Source of the DNA: Arthrobacter sp. ISL-5
GTDB taxonomy: Bacteria; Actinomycetota; Actinomycetes; Actinomycetales; Micrococcaceae
NCBI RefSeq assembly: GCF_018613835.1
Contig: NZ_JAGGPM010000026.1
Location: 1 to 64,000 of the forward strand
Length of the DNA: 64,000 nucleotides
Direction: 5' to 3'
Under the pieces are notes generated by a model that worked only from the letters and a program-made list of their open reading frames with translations, was not told where the DNA came from and did no database searches. Within the stretch, counting starts at the first letter, position 1; each line of letters opens with the position of its first letter. The position numbers and the translations under genes were made by a program. This document shows positions 18,581 to 28,833 of the stretch, in pieces.

Positions 18581-20020
18581 ATGACCGACACCACCGGCAC
18601 CTTTACAAATGAACACGCAGTTCGCTCGTGGCTTGGCATTCCCTACGCCACCGCCGAACGCTTCCGCCGCCCCAGCCTGCTTCCCTTCAACCCCGACCTG
18701 CCCTACGACCAGAAAGGGCCTGCACCGCTTCAAGCCGGGGACACCAGTTGGCTCGAAGCCGACAACGGCTTCAGCGAGGACTGCCTGAACCTCAACGTCT
18801 GGGCGCCCGAAGACTCAGGCGACAAGCCGCTTCCCGTGATCGTCTACATCTTCGGCGGCGGATGGATGCTTGGCGCGAACACGCAGACCACCTCGAACGC
18901 GTCCGGCCTCGCCGCAACGGGACGAGCGGTCGGAGTTTCCATCAACTATCGGCTCGGAGCGTTCGGATGGCTGTCCCTTTCCCACTACGGCGGCGCACTC
19001 GCAGAGGCCACCAACCTCGGCCTGCAGGACATCATCGCCGCGCTGCAGTGGGTCCGCGAGAACATCGCCCGATTCGGCGGCGACCCCGACAACGTCACCG
19101 TCACCGGCCACAGCGCCGGCGCATACTCCACCCTCAGCCTCCTCGCCGCACCCTCCGCCGACGGCCTCTACCACCACCTCGCCGCATTCTCCGGCATGCC
19201 AGCACGCCAGGTGCCGGCATGGGGAGCAGAAGAACGCGCCCAGGCGGTCCTCACCGGACTCGGATTGCAGGACGACCCCGAGCAGCTGCTGAACGTCGAC
19301 GCGAAGCTGCTGGCCGAGGCGATGGCTGCGACGCAGTCCGCAGACCCTGGGGCCGCGCACGGCGTGGACAACGATCTCGTCGCCATCGTCGACGATCGGA
19401 CCCAGCCCAACGGCGTCCTCGCCGACCTTCCCATGCGAGTTCTCCAGTCCGGTCAGCACCGTGACGTGGACATCCTCTTCAGCAGCACCACCCATGAGCT
19501 CGACTGGTGGGTACTTCACAAGACCGAGGACTTCGACCCCGGCAGCATCGACGCCCTGGTCGCCGAGTTCGCCAACAGCAACCGCATCCCACGCAGCCGC
19601 GCCCGAAAGATCATCGCCGCCTACGACGTCGACGGGCGCACCCCCGTCCAGGTCCGTGGAGCCTTGCTCACCGACTTCTCCTTCACCCTGCCCCAGGCCC
19701 GCGGAGCACTCGCCCACGCCGCGGCCGGCGGAAACGCACACCTGATCGCCGTCGGCCCCGTCGAGGGAGCCCCCGCCGTCCATGGCACGGAGATGTACGG
19801 GATCGTCGGTCAGGCCCGACTTGGCGCCAGTGACGAGCAAATCGTCCGTGATACTTTCGTTCGCGACGCCCTCCTCGCCCTCGCATCAGGCAACAACGAT
19901 GAATTGTGGGAACCCGTAACTACGTACCCCACCACGAAGGGCATCGGCAATATGCCCTACGACGCCACCACCCACGCCACCAACGTGCTCGAGACCTTCA
20001 GAGGAATCGACCGCCCGTAG
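18581..20020 (+). CDS. Type-B carboxylesterase/lipase
   Basis: A 479-residue serine esterase of the COesterase family (PnbA-like). It has the EDCLNLNVW signature, the oxyanion loop FGGGW, nucleophile Ser178 in GHSAG, probable acid Glu306 (THELDWW) and His401 (PAVHGTEMYG). It lies 29 bp after rarA on the same strand and may share the transcript. There is no signal peptide, so it is cytoplasmic. It hydrolyses carboxylic esters; the specific substrate is unknown. Confidence 0.9.
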   Translation: MTDTTGTFTNEHAVRSWLGIPYATAERFRRPSLLPFNPDLPYDQKGPAPLQAGDTSWLEADNGFSEDCLNLNVWAPEDSGDKPLPVIVYIFGGGWMLGANTQTTSNASGLAATGRAVGVSINYRLGAFGWLSLSHYGGALAEATNLGLQDIIAALQWVRENIARFGGDPDNVTVTGHSAGAYSTLSLLAAPSADGLYHHLAAFSGMPARQVPAWGAEERAQAVLTGLGLQDDPEQLLNVDAKLLAEAMAATQSADPGAAHGVDNDLVAIVDDRTQPNGVLADLPMRVLQSGQHRDVDILFSSTTHELDWWVLHKTEDFDPGSIDALVAEFANSNRIPRSRARKIIAAYDVDGRTPVQVRGALLTDFSFTLPQARGALAHAAAGGNAHLIAVGPVEGAPAVHGTEMYGIVGQARLGASDEQIVRDTFVRDALLALASGNNDELWEPVTTYPTTKGIGNMPYDATTHATNVLETFRGIDRP

Positions 20021-20288
20021 CCGACCTGTACCTGCGCCGCGGATGCTTCTGGGATCCGCGCCAGAGGATCGATGCTGCCGAACTGGCCGACAGCGCGCGA
20101 CACCGGTTCAGGGCATCTGCTCCGAAGCCCCTTTATAGCACCGGGAGAACACCGCCACCGAGCGCTGTCATCCACAACGAGGGGCGTTTCGGGAACCATT
20201 TGGGGATGCGGCGCCGGGGTCTATCGCAGACGTTCGTTTATGTTAGACACCATTTCCTTCTAATGAGCAGAACAGAAGGAAACGGTCG
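20021..20288. other. Intergenic region with a candidate Tn3-type end
   Basis: No gene. At 20217 a sequence starting GGGGTCTATCGCAGACG runs into TTTATGTTAGAC, loosely resembling a Tn3-family inverted repeat positioned just beyond the transposase 3' end. No partner repeat was found, so the assignment is weak. Confidence 0.35.
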
Positions 20289-22429
20289 TTAGAAGGTCTC
20301 GGCATCTGCCGTCGGGTCCCTGAACGGTCGGAGTGTTTTGGGAGTGTTGGTGGTTGAGAAACTGTATCGGCCCAGTTCGTTCACATGGGCGTGCCCGAGG
20401 GGAGAAAGCCTGGAGTGTCTTCATCGCGGACCAACCGCCCCTGCGCCCGGAGCTCGGTGACGGCGGCGTCGAGGTACCGGGTGTTCCAAAGGGTGATCGC
20501 ATTCACGACAAGCCCGAGGGCACCGAGTTGGTCTTCTTGGCCTTCCCGGTATTTTTGGTAGATCTGGCCACGCCTGCCATGGAAGACCTTGCGGGCCAGC
20601 CGATGCCTGGATTCCTGGACGGTGGTTTGCGCGTTGATGGTACGGCGGTGGGTGTCGTCCACCGGGTCGATCATGGCCAGCAGGTGCAGGGTCTTTGCGA
20701 TCCGCCCGTATTCTGTGAAGGCCTGGCCCAGCGGCGTGGGCCTTCCGTCACGGCCGAGCATTTTGAGCACGTCATAGGCCCGTACCTGATGGGTGACCAA
20801 AGATCCGATGACGCGCAGCATGTCCGGCCAATGAGTTTCGATCTTGGCCAGATTGACCTTGTGCCGAGCGATAGCGTTCAGGGGTCCATAGTCCGTGGCC
20901 GGCTCGTTTGGCCAGTGAGCCCTCCAGTACCTCGTATCCCCGATGTCGGAGATGCGCGGCGAGAATCGGTAGCCGAGCATCCTGAACAAGCCAAAGACCA
21001 TGTCTGAGTAGGACGCTTCGTCGGTAGCAATGATTTCGGGTTTGGGGCCGCCGTCCAGGTTCAGCAACACATCAAGGATGTGAAGGCTGTCCCGCGGGGT
21101 GCCTGTGACGATTTGCGCCCCGATCCCTGCGACCTGGTTGTTGACGGCGTTCAGCCAGGTGATGCCGCGCTTATAGCCGAAGTATTTCGGCGACGGGCCT
21201 GAGCTTATCGTCCTGACCGGGACAACGAAACGAAGCCCGTCGACGGAGGCCAAAAGCCCGCCACCCCAATGCTGGGCGATCGGCACTTTGCTTTGCGCCT
21301 CTATGAGGGCAGCGTTCGCCGCCGCGTGCGTTTCGGCCCGGACATAGTTTTGATCGACGTGGGAAAGCCTGCCACGAGTCAAGGCCTCCTGAGTCGGGTC
21401 CGTGACCGGAACCAGGCCCACGTTGCATCCTTCAGCGATCAAAAGCGCCGCTATCGAGGTGGCCAGATCCTTCACTCGTGTCCCGGCGCCGGAGACGTGG
21501 ACGTAAGCGTCCAGGAAGCCTGTCCAGGAATGAACTTCCAAGAGAAGATCCGGCAAGTCGACATGAGGGATCATCGCGGAGGTAACCGATCGCAGCTCGG
21601 CCAGGCTTGCCGGGATGTCCGCGGAGTCAAGCCGTTCAACGGAAAGACGCATCCTGCCCTCGGTGCCGGGGACAATTCTGATCGATGATTCCGGCCCGGC
21701 TTCTTCCAGCCGATCTGCTGTTTGACGCCAGGATGAATCGAGGACGTCGACGAGTGCACGAAGATGGATCCTTACCTGGGTGTCCAGGCCCAGGCTGCCC
21801 AGAATCTTCGGTCGGGCATCCTCCCACGCGGCGCCTTCAAGCAGTCTCGCCCTCGGATCACCCCAACGATGGGAACAGGTAGCGAACACGTCCCGCACCC
21901 TCAAGGCTTTGTACAGCTGTTCCAGCACGCACAGCACGTAAGCGTCACGATCAACCGTGCCGACCGGCAGGTCCGGGTTGGCGTAGATGGCTCTGCGCCA
22001 TACCGGCGGAATAAGAGATTCATCTACCTCCGTGGGAAGCAGCGGTTTGATTCGTGTTCTGCGGCCCGCCAACTCTGGTAGCTGGTTGACCGCGGCCAAA
22101 ACGGCGGAACCTGCTGGTGATGCGCCAAGAGATCTCGTTCCGGCCAGCAAGGCCAAGAACGGTCGCACCGTGCGGTATTTCTCAGCTAGGGCGACACGCA
22201 TCGCCGTCTCGGCGCTGCCATCATCGTCAGGGACCAGCTCGGTTACGGTCTCCAGGGCGCCAAGAATCTGTTCCTTTGACGCAAGCCTTTCCAACGACCC
22301 CCATATGGCAGTCACGTCCAACCCGATCCCGCCAGAGATTGCAGCATCGAGGGCAGCTAGTAATTCCTGATTGACTAAGGCCAGAATCCGGGAGGCTCGT
22401 TCCAAGCGAGGAAGCGAGGCCAGCCGCAT
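20289..22429 (-). pseudogene. Tn3-family transposase TnpA, N-terminally truncated and frameshifted
   Basis: About 680 residues of a transposase normally near 1000 residues long. DDE landmarks are present: Asp in GGLLASVDGLRF, Asp in IIATDEASYSDM and Glu in REGQEDQLGALG. The N-terminal third is missing; the homology begins at about 22429, next to an MFS gene tail. At the C-terminus, translation in frame stops at 20381, but a single-base shift near 20400 restores the expected SPLGHAHVNELGRYSF and runs on to a stop at 20289. The protein is therefore doubly disrupted and the element cannot move by itself. Confidence 0.82.
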
Positions 22430-22439
22430 GGTCTGGTGA

Positions 22440-22700
22440 ACCTGGCAACCCAGAACACCCCTCTACCACCAGGCGGACCCCGCCCGTATCGGGTCATCGT
22501 TCGGACTGCTCCGAACCTTCATGTATCTCGGCGCCATGCTCGCCCCCTCCGTCAGTGGCATGTTCTACGGAAACAGGGCACCCACGCCCGGCCTGCACGA
22601 ACTCGCCGTGTTCGTGCTCGTCGCGGCCGCCATACTGCTCCTCATCACCGCCTTGGACCGGACACTCGCAAAGCAGTCTCATGAACGGTCGTTTGCGAGC
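22440..22700 (+). pseudogene. MFS transporter C-terminal fragment
   Basis: The frame from about 22440 reads HQADPARIGSSFGLLRTF, then MYLGAMLAPSVSGMF and the hydrophobic ELAVFVLVAAAILLLITAL ending in LDRTL. This is typical of the last two helices of a drug-type MFS permease. There is no start and no N-terminal part; the truncated Tn3 transposase abuts it. It is the residue of a gene cut by transposition or deletion. Confidence 0.62.
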
Positions 22701-22898
22701 AGAAGGATTCGACACGTTGTAAGGCATCTTGCCGATGGCCGTCGCTGTGTGTGTGACGGTCACTGGGTGCAAGTCCGTGCGCCGGGCGGCAGGTCAGTCA
22801 TTTTGGCTTGGGAGGTTTTCCCAAATTCAAGGCTCTTGCAAACTTGTTCCGGCAGCCGTAAGTTTGCCCGCCGGCAGAGCTTCTTGTGGGGTTGACGG

Positions 22899-24086
22899 TC
22901 AGGGTGCTGCGAGGATGATGGCTTCTCCTTGCGCCCCGCCGCCGCACAATGCGATGCCTGCGGTTCCGGTTCCGCGCCGGAAGAGTTCGTGTGCTACGTG
23001 CACGGTGAGTCTGTTTCCTGAGGCCCCGAGCGGATGGCCGAGTGCGATGCCGCCGCCGTGGATGTTTACTACTTCGTCATGAACGTTTATTCGTCTCTGC
23101 GACTGTACGATGACAGCGCCGAAGGCCTCATTGATCTCGATGAGATCGAGATCGGCCGGGCTGATCCCCTGCTTCCGGCAGGCTAGTTCGAGCGCCCGTG
23201 CAGGCTGCGCGTGGAGTGAATTGTCAGGACCAGCGACTTGCCCTGACTGACCCACCACGGCCATTATCACCCAGTTTTCCGCTTCCGCGCGGGCGCGGGT
23301 GGTCAGAATTACAGCGGCCGCGCCGTCGGAGATAGGGGAAGAGTTACCTGCGGTGATGGTGCCATCGTTGGCGAACGCGGGCCGCAGACCCGCCAGAGTC
23401 GCCATGGTCGAATCGGCTCTCACGCCTTCGTCCTGGGTGAGCACGAGGGGCGCGCCTTGGCGAGCGGGCACACTGACGGGCACTATCTCACTGTCGAAGA
23501 GGCCGGCGGCCTGTGCTGCAGCGGCGCGTAGGTGGGAGCGGAGCGCGACGGCGTCCTGCTGTTCCCGCGTCACGTCAAAGCGGGGGTTGGCCTTTTCTGT
23601 GGAGAGGCCCATGCTCGATCCGTCGTAGGCATCGCGCAGGCCGTCGAATTCGAGGTGGTCGAGCGCGTGGGCAGTCCCGTATTTCCACCCCCCGCGGGTA
23701 CCCGGCAGGAGATGCGGCGCCCGCGTCATCGACTCCATGCCGGCGGCGACGACGACGTCGGCATCCCCTGCCATGATCATCCTTTTGGCATCGATCACGG
23801 CCGTCAGGCCGGACAGGCACACCTTGTTCACCGAGGTAGCGGGCACATCCCAGGAGATCCCCGCGCCGAGCGCCGCCTGCTTCGCCGGGTTCTGGCCTGT
23901 CCCCGCCTGCAGTACGTGCCCGATGATCACGGCGCCGATTGCCGCGGCGGGGATGCCGCCGCGGTCGAGTGCGCCCCGGATGGCCGCGGACCCGAGTTCC
24001 GCCGCGGACAGGGCGGCGAGCTGCCCGCCCAGACGGCCCTGCGGCGTTCGCGCGGCTGCAACGATGACAACTTCTTCATTTTTCAT
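22899..24086 (-). CDS. Acetyl-CoA acetyltransferase (thiolase)
   Basis: A 395-residue thiolase that cleaves 3-ketoacyl-CoA or condenses acyl-CoAs. The catalytic set is complete: Cys90 (VNKVCLSG), His351 (GHPLGASG) and Cys381 (ALCGGGAQGEA), with the NEAFGA motif before it. It is transcribed away from the acyl-CoA synthetase/crotonase/SDR operon across a 149-bp promoter region containing a 22-bp palindrome. Together these enzymes could form a short beta-oxidation-like route. Confidence 0.94.
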   Translation of the reverse strand: MKNEEVVIVAAARTPQGRLGGQLAALSAAELGSAAIRGALDRGGIPAAAIGAVIIGHVLQAGTGQNPAKQAALGAGISWDVPATSVNKVCLSGLTAVIDAKRMIMAGDADVVVAAGMESMTRAPHLLPGTRGGWKYGTAHALDHLEFDGLRDAYDGSSMGLSTEKANPRFDVTREQQDAVALRSHLRAAAAQAAGLFDSEIVPVSVPARQGAPLVLTQDEGVRADSTMATLAGLRPAFANDGTITAGNSSPISDGAAAVILTTRARAEAENWVIMAVVGQSGQVAGPDNSLHAQPARALELACRKQGISPADLDLIEINEAFGAVIVQSQRRINVHDEVVNIHGGGIALGHPLGASGNRLTVHVAHELFRRGTGTAGIALCGGGAQGEAIILAAP

Positions 24087-24172
24087 GGATGCATCCAGAC
24101 TGCGTGCTTCCTCGCACGCTGCTCAATTCTGAGTATCGGCCAGGCGGGAAATTGCCTGTCGACTTTTGATTG

Positions 24173-24194
24173 CGTTCGACATACGATACGAACG
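24173..24194. promoter_or_regulatory. Palindrome in the thiolase/ligase divergent promoter
   Basis: CGTTCG (24173-24178) and CGAACG (24189-24194) flank a 10-bp AT-richer spacer midway between the divergent genes. It is a candidate operator; no regulator gene is adjacent, but the TetR at 28834 is close. Confidence 0.5.
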
Positions 24195-24235
24195 TACCTC
24201 CAATAGTACTCACAGGATCAAGGAAGATCACCACC

Positions 24236-25861
24236 GTGGACTCAACGCTCTTTACCGACATACAAAGGCTCTACTTGGCAGAGGACGCGACCGCCGCCTG
24301 GCTTTTGTGCGATCGTCACGATCCCTCGGCCACGGCGTACACGCTGGTCGACGGCGACTCGGCGCGGCCTGTGAGTTATGGAGAGCTGCGGGCCGATTCC
24401 ATTCGCCTGGCCAACGCTTTCCGCCAGCTCGGTGTGGAGCCAGGGACCCGCGTGGCCACACTTGTGCACAAGGGACCAGAGCTCGTCGCGACGATGCTCG
24501 CGGTCTGGCGGCTGGGGGCCGTTTACGTGCCACTGTTCACCGCGTTCGCCGGGAAGGCAATCGACTACAGGATCCGCACCGCGGGCGTCCGCCTCGTCCT
24601 CACCGACACCGCCCAGCGCTCCAAGCTCCCCGACTTCGCGGGGAGCGAGGCGCAGGTCGTAGTCGTAGACGGCAAGGGGCAGCCTGGGGACATCGACTAC
24701 GGCCAACTGGTCGCCGCGGCGTCGGATGAGCAGTTCGACAGCTACGTGCAGGGCCCCGACGGGCCGCTGGTGCACATTTTCACCTCGGGTACCACCGGAT
24801 CCCCGAAGGGTGTCATCCACCCGCTCCGGCAGGCGACGGGCTGGCACAGCTACCTCGTCTATGGGCTCGGTGTCACCGACGAGGACGTCTATTGGTGCGC
24901 GGCGGACCCCGGTTGGGCTTACGGCCTTTATGCCGGAATAGTGAGCCCGCTCGCCCTGGGAAGCGGCGTGATCCTCCAGAGCGGCTCCTTTAACCCGGCC
25001 ACCGCATGGAAACTGATCGAGGAACAGGGCGTTACCAACCTGACGGCCGCACCGACCGTTTACCGGGCGCTGCGGAATGTCTTCCCGACCGTTCCCTCCA
25101 AGGGCAAGCTGCGCCGGCTCTCCAGCGCAGGAGAACCGCTCACCCCCGAGGTCAACGTCTGGGCCACCGCCGAGCTGGGGCTTCAGGTTCATGACCATTT
25201 CGGGCAAACCGAGGTGGGCATGGTCTTCGGCAACGCGCACCACCCCGACATCGCCCGGGACATCGTGCCAGGCTCCATGGGCTACCCGCTCCCCGGCTGG
25301 GCGGCCACCGTAATCGGCGAGAACGACGCGACAGAACTGGCTACAGGAGAGCTCGGCCGCGTGGCAATCGACGTCATGAACAGCCCCGCAATGACATTCC
25401 GCAGCTACCAGGACCCGTCCAAAACCGCGTCCCGCTTCGACGGCGACGGACGTTACTACCTCCTGGGGGACCTCGGCCACCGTGACGCCCACGGCGCCTT
25501 CCACTTCGCGTCCCGCGATGACGACGTCATCATCATGGCCGGCTACCGCATCGGCCCGTTCGAGATCGAGTCCATGCTCAGCGAGCACCCCGCCGTTGCC
25601 GAGAGCGCGGCGATCGCAGCACCCGACGCCGACCGAGGCGAAGTACTCGAGGCGTTCGTCGTGCTCAGCGACGGATGGGAGGCAACCGAGGCCCTGGAGA
25701 AGGAACTCCAAACCTTCGTGAAGACGAACTACGCCGCGCACGCCTACCCCCGCGCCATCCACTTCGTCACCGACCTCCCCAAAACACCCAGCGGAAAAAT
25801 CCAGCGGTACGTGCTCCGCGAGCAGCGCCGCTCGGAGCCGGAGAAAGCAGGACAGCAATGA
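24236..25861 (+). CDS. AMP-forming acyl-CoA synthetase
   Basis: A 541-residue adenylate-forming ligase that activates a carboxylic acid to its CoA thioester, releasing AMP. Motifs: FTSGTTGSPKGV (P-loop), SSAGEPLTPEV, DHFGQTEVG (A5), GDLGHRD (A7), GYRIGPFEIES (A8) and the catalytic Lys in TPSGKIQRY (A10). This pattern resembles acetyl/propionyl or medium-chain synthetases. GTG 24236 with AAGGAAGA upstream is chosen over a start 22 codons earlier in the promoter. The stop overlaps the next gene by four bases. Confidence 0.92.
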   Translation: MDSTLFTDIQRLYLAEDATAAWLLCDRHDPSATAYTLVDGDSARPVSYGELRADSIRLANAFRQLGVEPGTRVATLVHKGPELVATMLAVWRLGAVYVPLFTAFAGKAIDYRIRTAGVRLVLTDTAQRSKLPDFAGSEAQVVVVDGKGQPGDIDYGQLVAAASDEQFDSYVQGPDGPLVHIFTSGTTGSPKGVIHPLRQATGWHSYLVYGLGVTDEDVYWCAADPGWAYGLYAGIVSPLALGSGVILQSGSFNPATAWKLIEEQGVTNLTAAPTVYRALRNVFPTVPSKGKLRRLSSAGEPLTPEVNVWATAELGLQVHDHFGQTEVGMVFGNAHHPDIARDIVPGSMGYPLPGWAATVIGENDATELATGELGRVAIDVMNSPAMTFRSYQDPSKTASRFDGDGRYYLLGDLGHRDAHGAFHFASRDDDVIIMAGYRIGPFEIESMLSEHPAVAESAAIAAPDADRGEVLEAFVVLSDGWEATEALEKELQTFVKTNYAAHAYPRAIHFVTDLPKTPSGKIQRYVLREQRRSEPEKAGQQ

Positions 25862-26646
25862 ATTCCAAGCCCCTACGGGTCGAGCAGCGAGGACCGGCCC
25901 GGTGGTTGTTCCTGAACAGACCAGCACAACGGAACGCCCTCAACAGCGAGCTGACGGATGCCCTCGACTCCCAGATCGACGACATCGCATACGACCAGGA
26001 GACTGCCGTCGTCGTCCTTACCGGAGAAGGACCCGGCTTCAGCGCCGGCGGCGACTTCCGCCACTTCCTCGAGTTGGACGAAGAAGATGGTGTACTTGCC
26101 TTCCTGACCCGCCTGTCTTCTGTCGTGACCCGCATCGAGCAGAGCCCCAAGCCTTGGATCGCGGCACTCCACGGCCATGCGATCGCCGGCGGCCTCGAGA
26201 TCGCCCTCGCCTGCGATCTAGTGATTGCGGCAGAGGGAACCTTGGTCGGCGACGGGCACGTGAACAACAAGCTCATGCCGGGGGCGGGGTCAAGCGTCCG
26301 TCTGGAGAGGGCCGTCGGTAAAAGCGCGGCGCGCTGGATGCACCTCAGCGGTCAACCGATGACGGCCGAGGAGCTCCGAAGAACCGGGTGGCTGCACGAT
26401 GTCGTCCCCCGCGAGAGGCTGCGCGAACGGGCTGGTGAGGTCGCGGCCGAGCTCGCCTCGCGCGACACCGTCGCGCAGCAGAACATGAAGAACCTGCTCA
26501 AATCGATCGCCGGGCTCGACGCACCGGCCGCCCTGAAGGCAGAGCTCGACGCCTTCGATTCGAACTGGCGGCAAAACGACGTCCCAGGAGCACTACGAAC
26601 ATTCCTCGCTGCACGCGGCACAACCAAGCAAGAGGCACGCGCATGA
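25858..26646 (+). CDS. Enoyl-CoA hydratase/isomerase (crotonase) family protein
   Basis: A 262-residue crotonase-fold protein. FSAGGDFRHF forms one oxyanion-hole strand, and GHAIAGGLEIALACDLVIA carries the first catalytic Glu. The second catalytic Glu of hydratases, normally in a PE..G..PGAGG loop, is not visible: the loop here is GHVNNKLMPGAGSS, with His at the aligned position. It may be an isomerase, hydrolase, lyase or another crotonase reaction. It is coupled by ATGA overlaps to the ligase before it and the SDR after it, so all three act in one pathway. Confidence 0.88.
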   Translation: MNSKPLRVEQRGPARWLFLNRPAQRNALNSELTDALDSQIDDIAYDQETAVVVLTGEGPGFSAGGDFRHFLELDEEDGVLAFLTRLSSVVTRIEQSPKPWIAALHGHAIAGGLEIALACDLVIAAEGTLVGDGHVNNKLMPGAGSSVRLERAVGKSAARWMHLSGQPMTAEELRRTGWLHDVVPRERLRERAGEVAAELASRDTVAQQNMKNLLKSIAGLDAPAALKAELDAFDSNWRQNDVPGALRTFLAARGTTKQEARA

Positions 26647-27425
26647 AGACACAAAAGACGCCGGTGACCGGCCGGTTCGACGGCAGGACCGTGGCCATCA
26701 CCGGCTCCGCCCAAGGACTCGGGCTGGCAATGGCCGACCGCTTCGCGGCCGAAGGCGCCTCCCTCGCGCTTGTCGATGTCAATGAGACAGCACTTCAGAA
26801 AGCAGCCGATGAGCTCCGGGACGCATACGGCATCCCCGTGTCCGGAACCGTCGTCGACGTCACTGACTCCTCGCAAGTGAACGCCTGGATCGCCGGTATC
26901 GAGGAGTCCGACAGTGCCGTGGACGTGCTCGTGAACAACGCCGGCATCATCCGTGACAACCGCATCGAAAGGATCACCGACGCCGACTGGGACGCCGTGA
27001 TCGACGTCAGCCTCAAAGGCGCCTTCTACTGCTCCCGCGCCGTGTTCGCCGGAATGCGGGCCCGCGGCTACGGACGCATCGTCTCGTTCTCCTCGATGTC
27101 ATGGCGCGGCAACTTCGGACAGTCCAACTACGTCGCAGCAAAGGCAGGCATCGTCGGACTCACCCGCACCCTCGCGCTGGAAGGTGCCCGCGAGGGCATC
27201 ACCGCCAACGCCATTGCCCCCGGCCTCATCGAAACCCCGATGCTCGCATCCATGAACGACGCCGCCCGCGACCTGCTCATCGGCAAAGTACCGATGAAGC
27301 ACACGGGCGACCCATCCGACATCGCCGAAGCCGCCGCCTTCCTCGCATCCGAAGCCGCCGCGTTCATCACCGGCGTCGTTCTCGACGTCGACGGCGGCAT
27401 CTCCATCGGATCCTCAATCCGCTAA
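26643..27425 (+). CDS. SDR-family oxidoreductase (FabG-like)
   Basis: A 260-residue short-chain dehydrogenase. It has the nucleotide loop TGSAQGLG (GxxxGxG pattern), the structural NNAG motif, and catalytic Ser-Tyr-Lys in SFSSMSWRGNFGQSNYVAAK. It probably acts on a 3-hydroxyacyl-CoA or similar alcohol from the crotonase step. It is the last gene of the ligase-crotonase-SDR operon. A decayed copy of its C-terminus lies at 30.3-30.5 kb. Confidence 0.93.
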   Translation: MKTQKTPVTGRFDGRTVAITGSAQGLGLAMADRFAAEGASLALVDVNETALQKAADELRDAYGIPVSGTVVDVTDSSQVNAWIAGIEESDSAVDVLVNNAGIIRDNRIERITDADWDAVIDVSLKGAFYCSRAVFAGMRARGYGRIVSFSSMSWRGNFGQSNYVAAKAGIVGLTRTLALEGAREGITANAIAPGLIETPMLASMNDAARDLLIGKVPMKHTGDPSDIAEAAAFLASEAAAFITGVVLDVDGGISIGSSIR

Positions 27426-27470
27426 GCCCCTTCGACGGCAACCCGCCGCAGAACTGTCAAAGGAGACACA

Positions 27471-28833
27471 TGATCGACATTGAGATCACCTACGGCGTCG
27501 ATACCCCGAAGCGCGACGGGACCACACTGCGCTCGGACATTTATCACCCGAAAGGAGACGGCCCTTTCCCGTGATTCTCGTCCGGACGCCATACGACTAA
27601 CTGACCCTTCTTGAAACGGATACTCGCCCTTCTTGAAACGGATACTCGCGAATTGCACGCGGCCGCCACATCGTCACTCAGGATGCGCGAGGAAGTTTCG
27701 TATCGGACGGTGAATGGCTTCCGTGGAAGTACTAGCGGGACGACGGTTACGCCTCCGTCGAGTGGGACGCCGCCGTCCCGAAAAGCAATGGTCGGGTGGG
27801 GACGATGGGGCAAAGCTATAACGGCAGCACCCAGTGGAGCGCCGCCATCTCTCGGCCACCCCACTCGACCGCCATTGAGCCTTTGAACACGTGGAGAGAC
27901 CCTGAAGACGGGCTGATGTTCCGAGGCGGCGCCATCGAGCTTCGTCTTAACGGCTTCTGGTCGTTGTTCACCGCGTTCCTTTACCCTGGGACGTACTCCA
28001 GATGAGGGTACGGCTTCGTGGCTCGAGACCTTCCAAAGCTTCGATACGATCGCCGAAGAAGGATACGGGGGCTGCCCTCGGACGCACTGCCGATGCTGGA
28101 GCGCACTGGTCTACCCATATCGACCCTAGGCGGGCCTTCGAAAATCGGTCGACCCCGGACGAGTGCCGGGTGGCGAACCGGCACGACGAGATCGAAGTGC
28201 CGGCGCTAGTTATCTCCGGCTGGTTCGGCAATTTCCAGCAGGGCGCCCTCGATAATTACGTCGCAATGCGCTCCAGAGGAAAGACGGCTCGCCTGGCGGG
28301 CCCTTGGACTCACAGCGGCAACTTAGTAGCGTCCCTCCCCGGCGGATCCGTTGATGTCCACGTCGGAATGGGGTCGATGACTCCGGGCGGTCAATCCGTG
28401 ACTGATCTGGAGCTCCAGTGGTGCGACTACTGGCTCATCGGCGAACCCGCCACCGCTGCCCACGACGCCGGTGTCTTGCTCTTCGTGATGGGCATCAATC
28501 AGTGGCGGCCCGAAACAGATTGGCCTTTTGTCCGGGAGCGGAACCTCGCTGCCGGATCACTCGCGTGACTACCAAGCGACACCGGGTCGCTGGGGTTGAG
28601 ATCCATCTGTGGTCGACGTCGATCGTAGTCCGCGCGGACACCTACTCCGCGTTCAGATCACCTCGGGCAACTTCCCTCGCTTGGACCGGAATCTCAACAC
28701 CGGGGAACCGGAGACCGAGGGGACCACGATCGGTGTAGCGCGCCAGCGGATCCTCCGCGACCGCGAGCAGCCCTCCCGAATCACCCTTGCCAATCCACCC
28801 CCCTTTCTTCTCACACACTGCGAATGCGGGCTT
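27471..28833 (+). pseudogene. CocE/NonD family hydrolase, multiply disrupted
   Basis: Begins MIDIEITYGVDTPKRDG with an RBS (AAAGGAG) and then breaks within 45 codons. Later frames recover family pieces in order: VGTMGQSYNGSTQWSAA (the GxSYxG nucleophile), VISGWFGNFQQGALDNY, LAGPWTHSG, LFVMGINQWRPETDWP and finally ITSGNFPRLDRNLNTGEP from the jelly-roll domain. A large part of the jelly-roll between GINQWR and the C-terminus is missing. Several frameshifts and a 22-bp tandem duplication (27605-27648) show the gene is dead. It is a distant relative of the intact gene at 3625. Confidence 0.78.
27605..27648 (+). repeat. 22-bp perfect tandem duplication
   Basis: CCCTTCTTGAAACGGATACTCG occurs twice back to back (27605-27626 and 27627-27648) inside the broken CocE gene. 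The net insertion of 22 bp shifts the frame and is one of the inactivating lesions. Confidence 0.9.

Noticed and set aside
20217..20254. GGGGTCTATCGC... as a definite Tn3 terminal repeat
   Set aside because: The inner end lacks a clear TAAG and no partner repeat is found near the other end of the transposase remnant.
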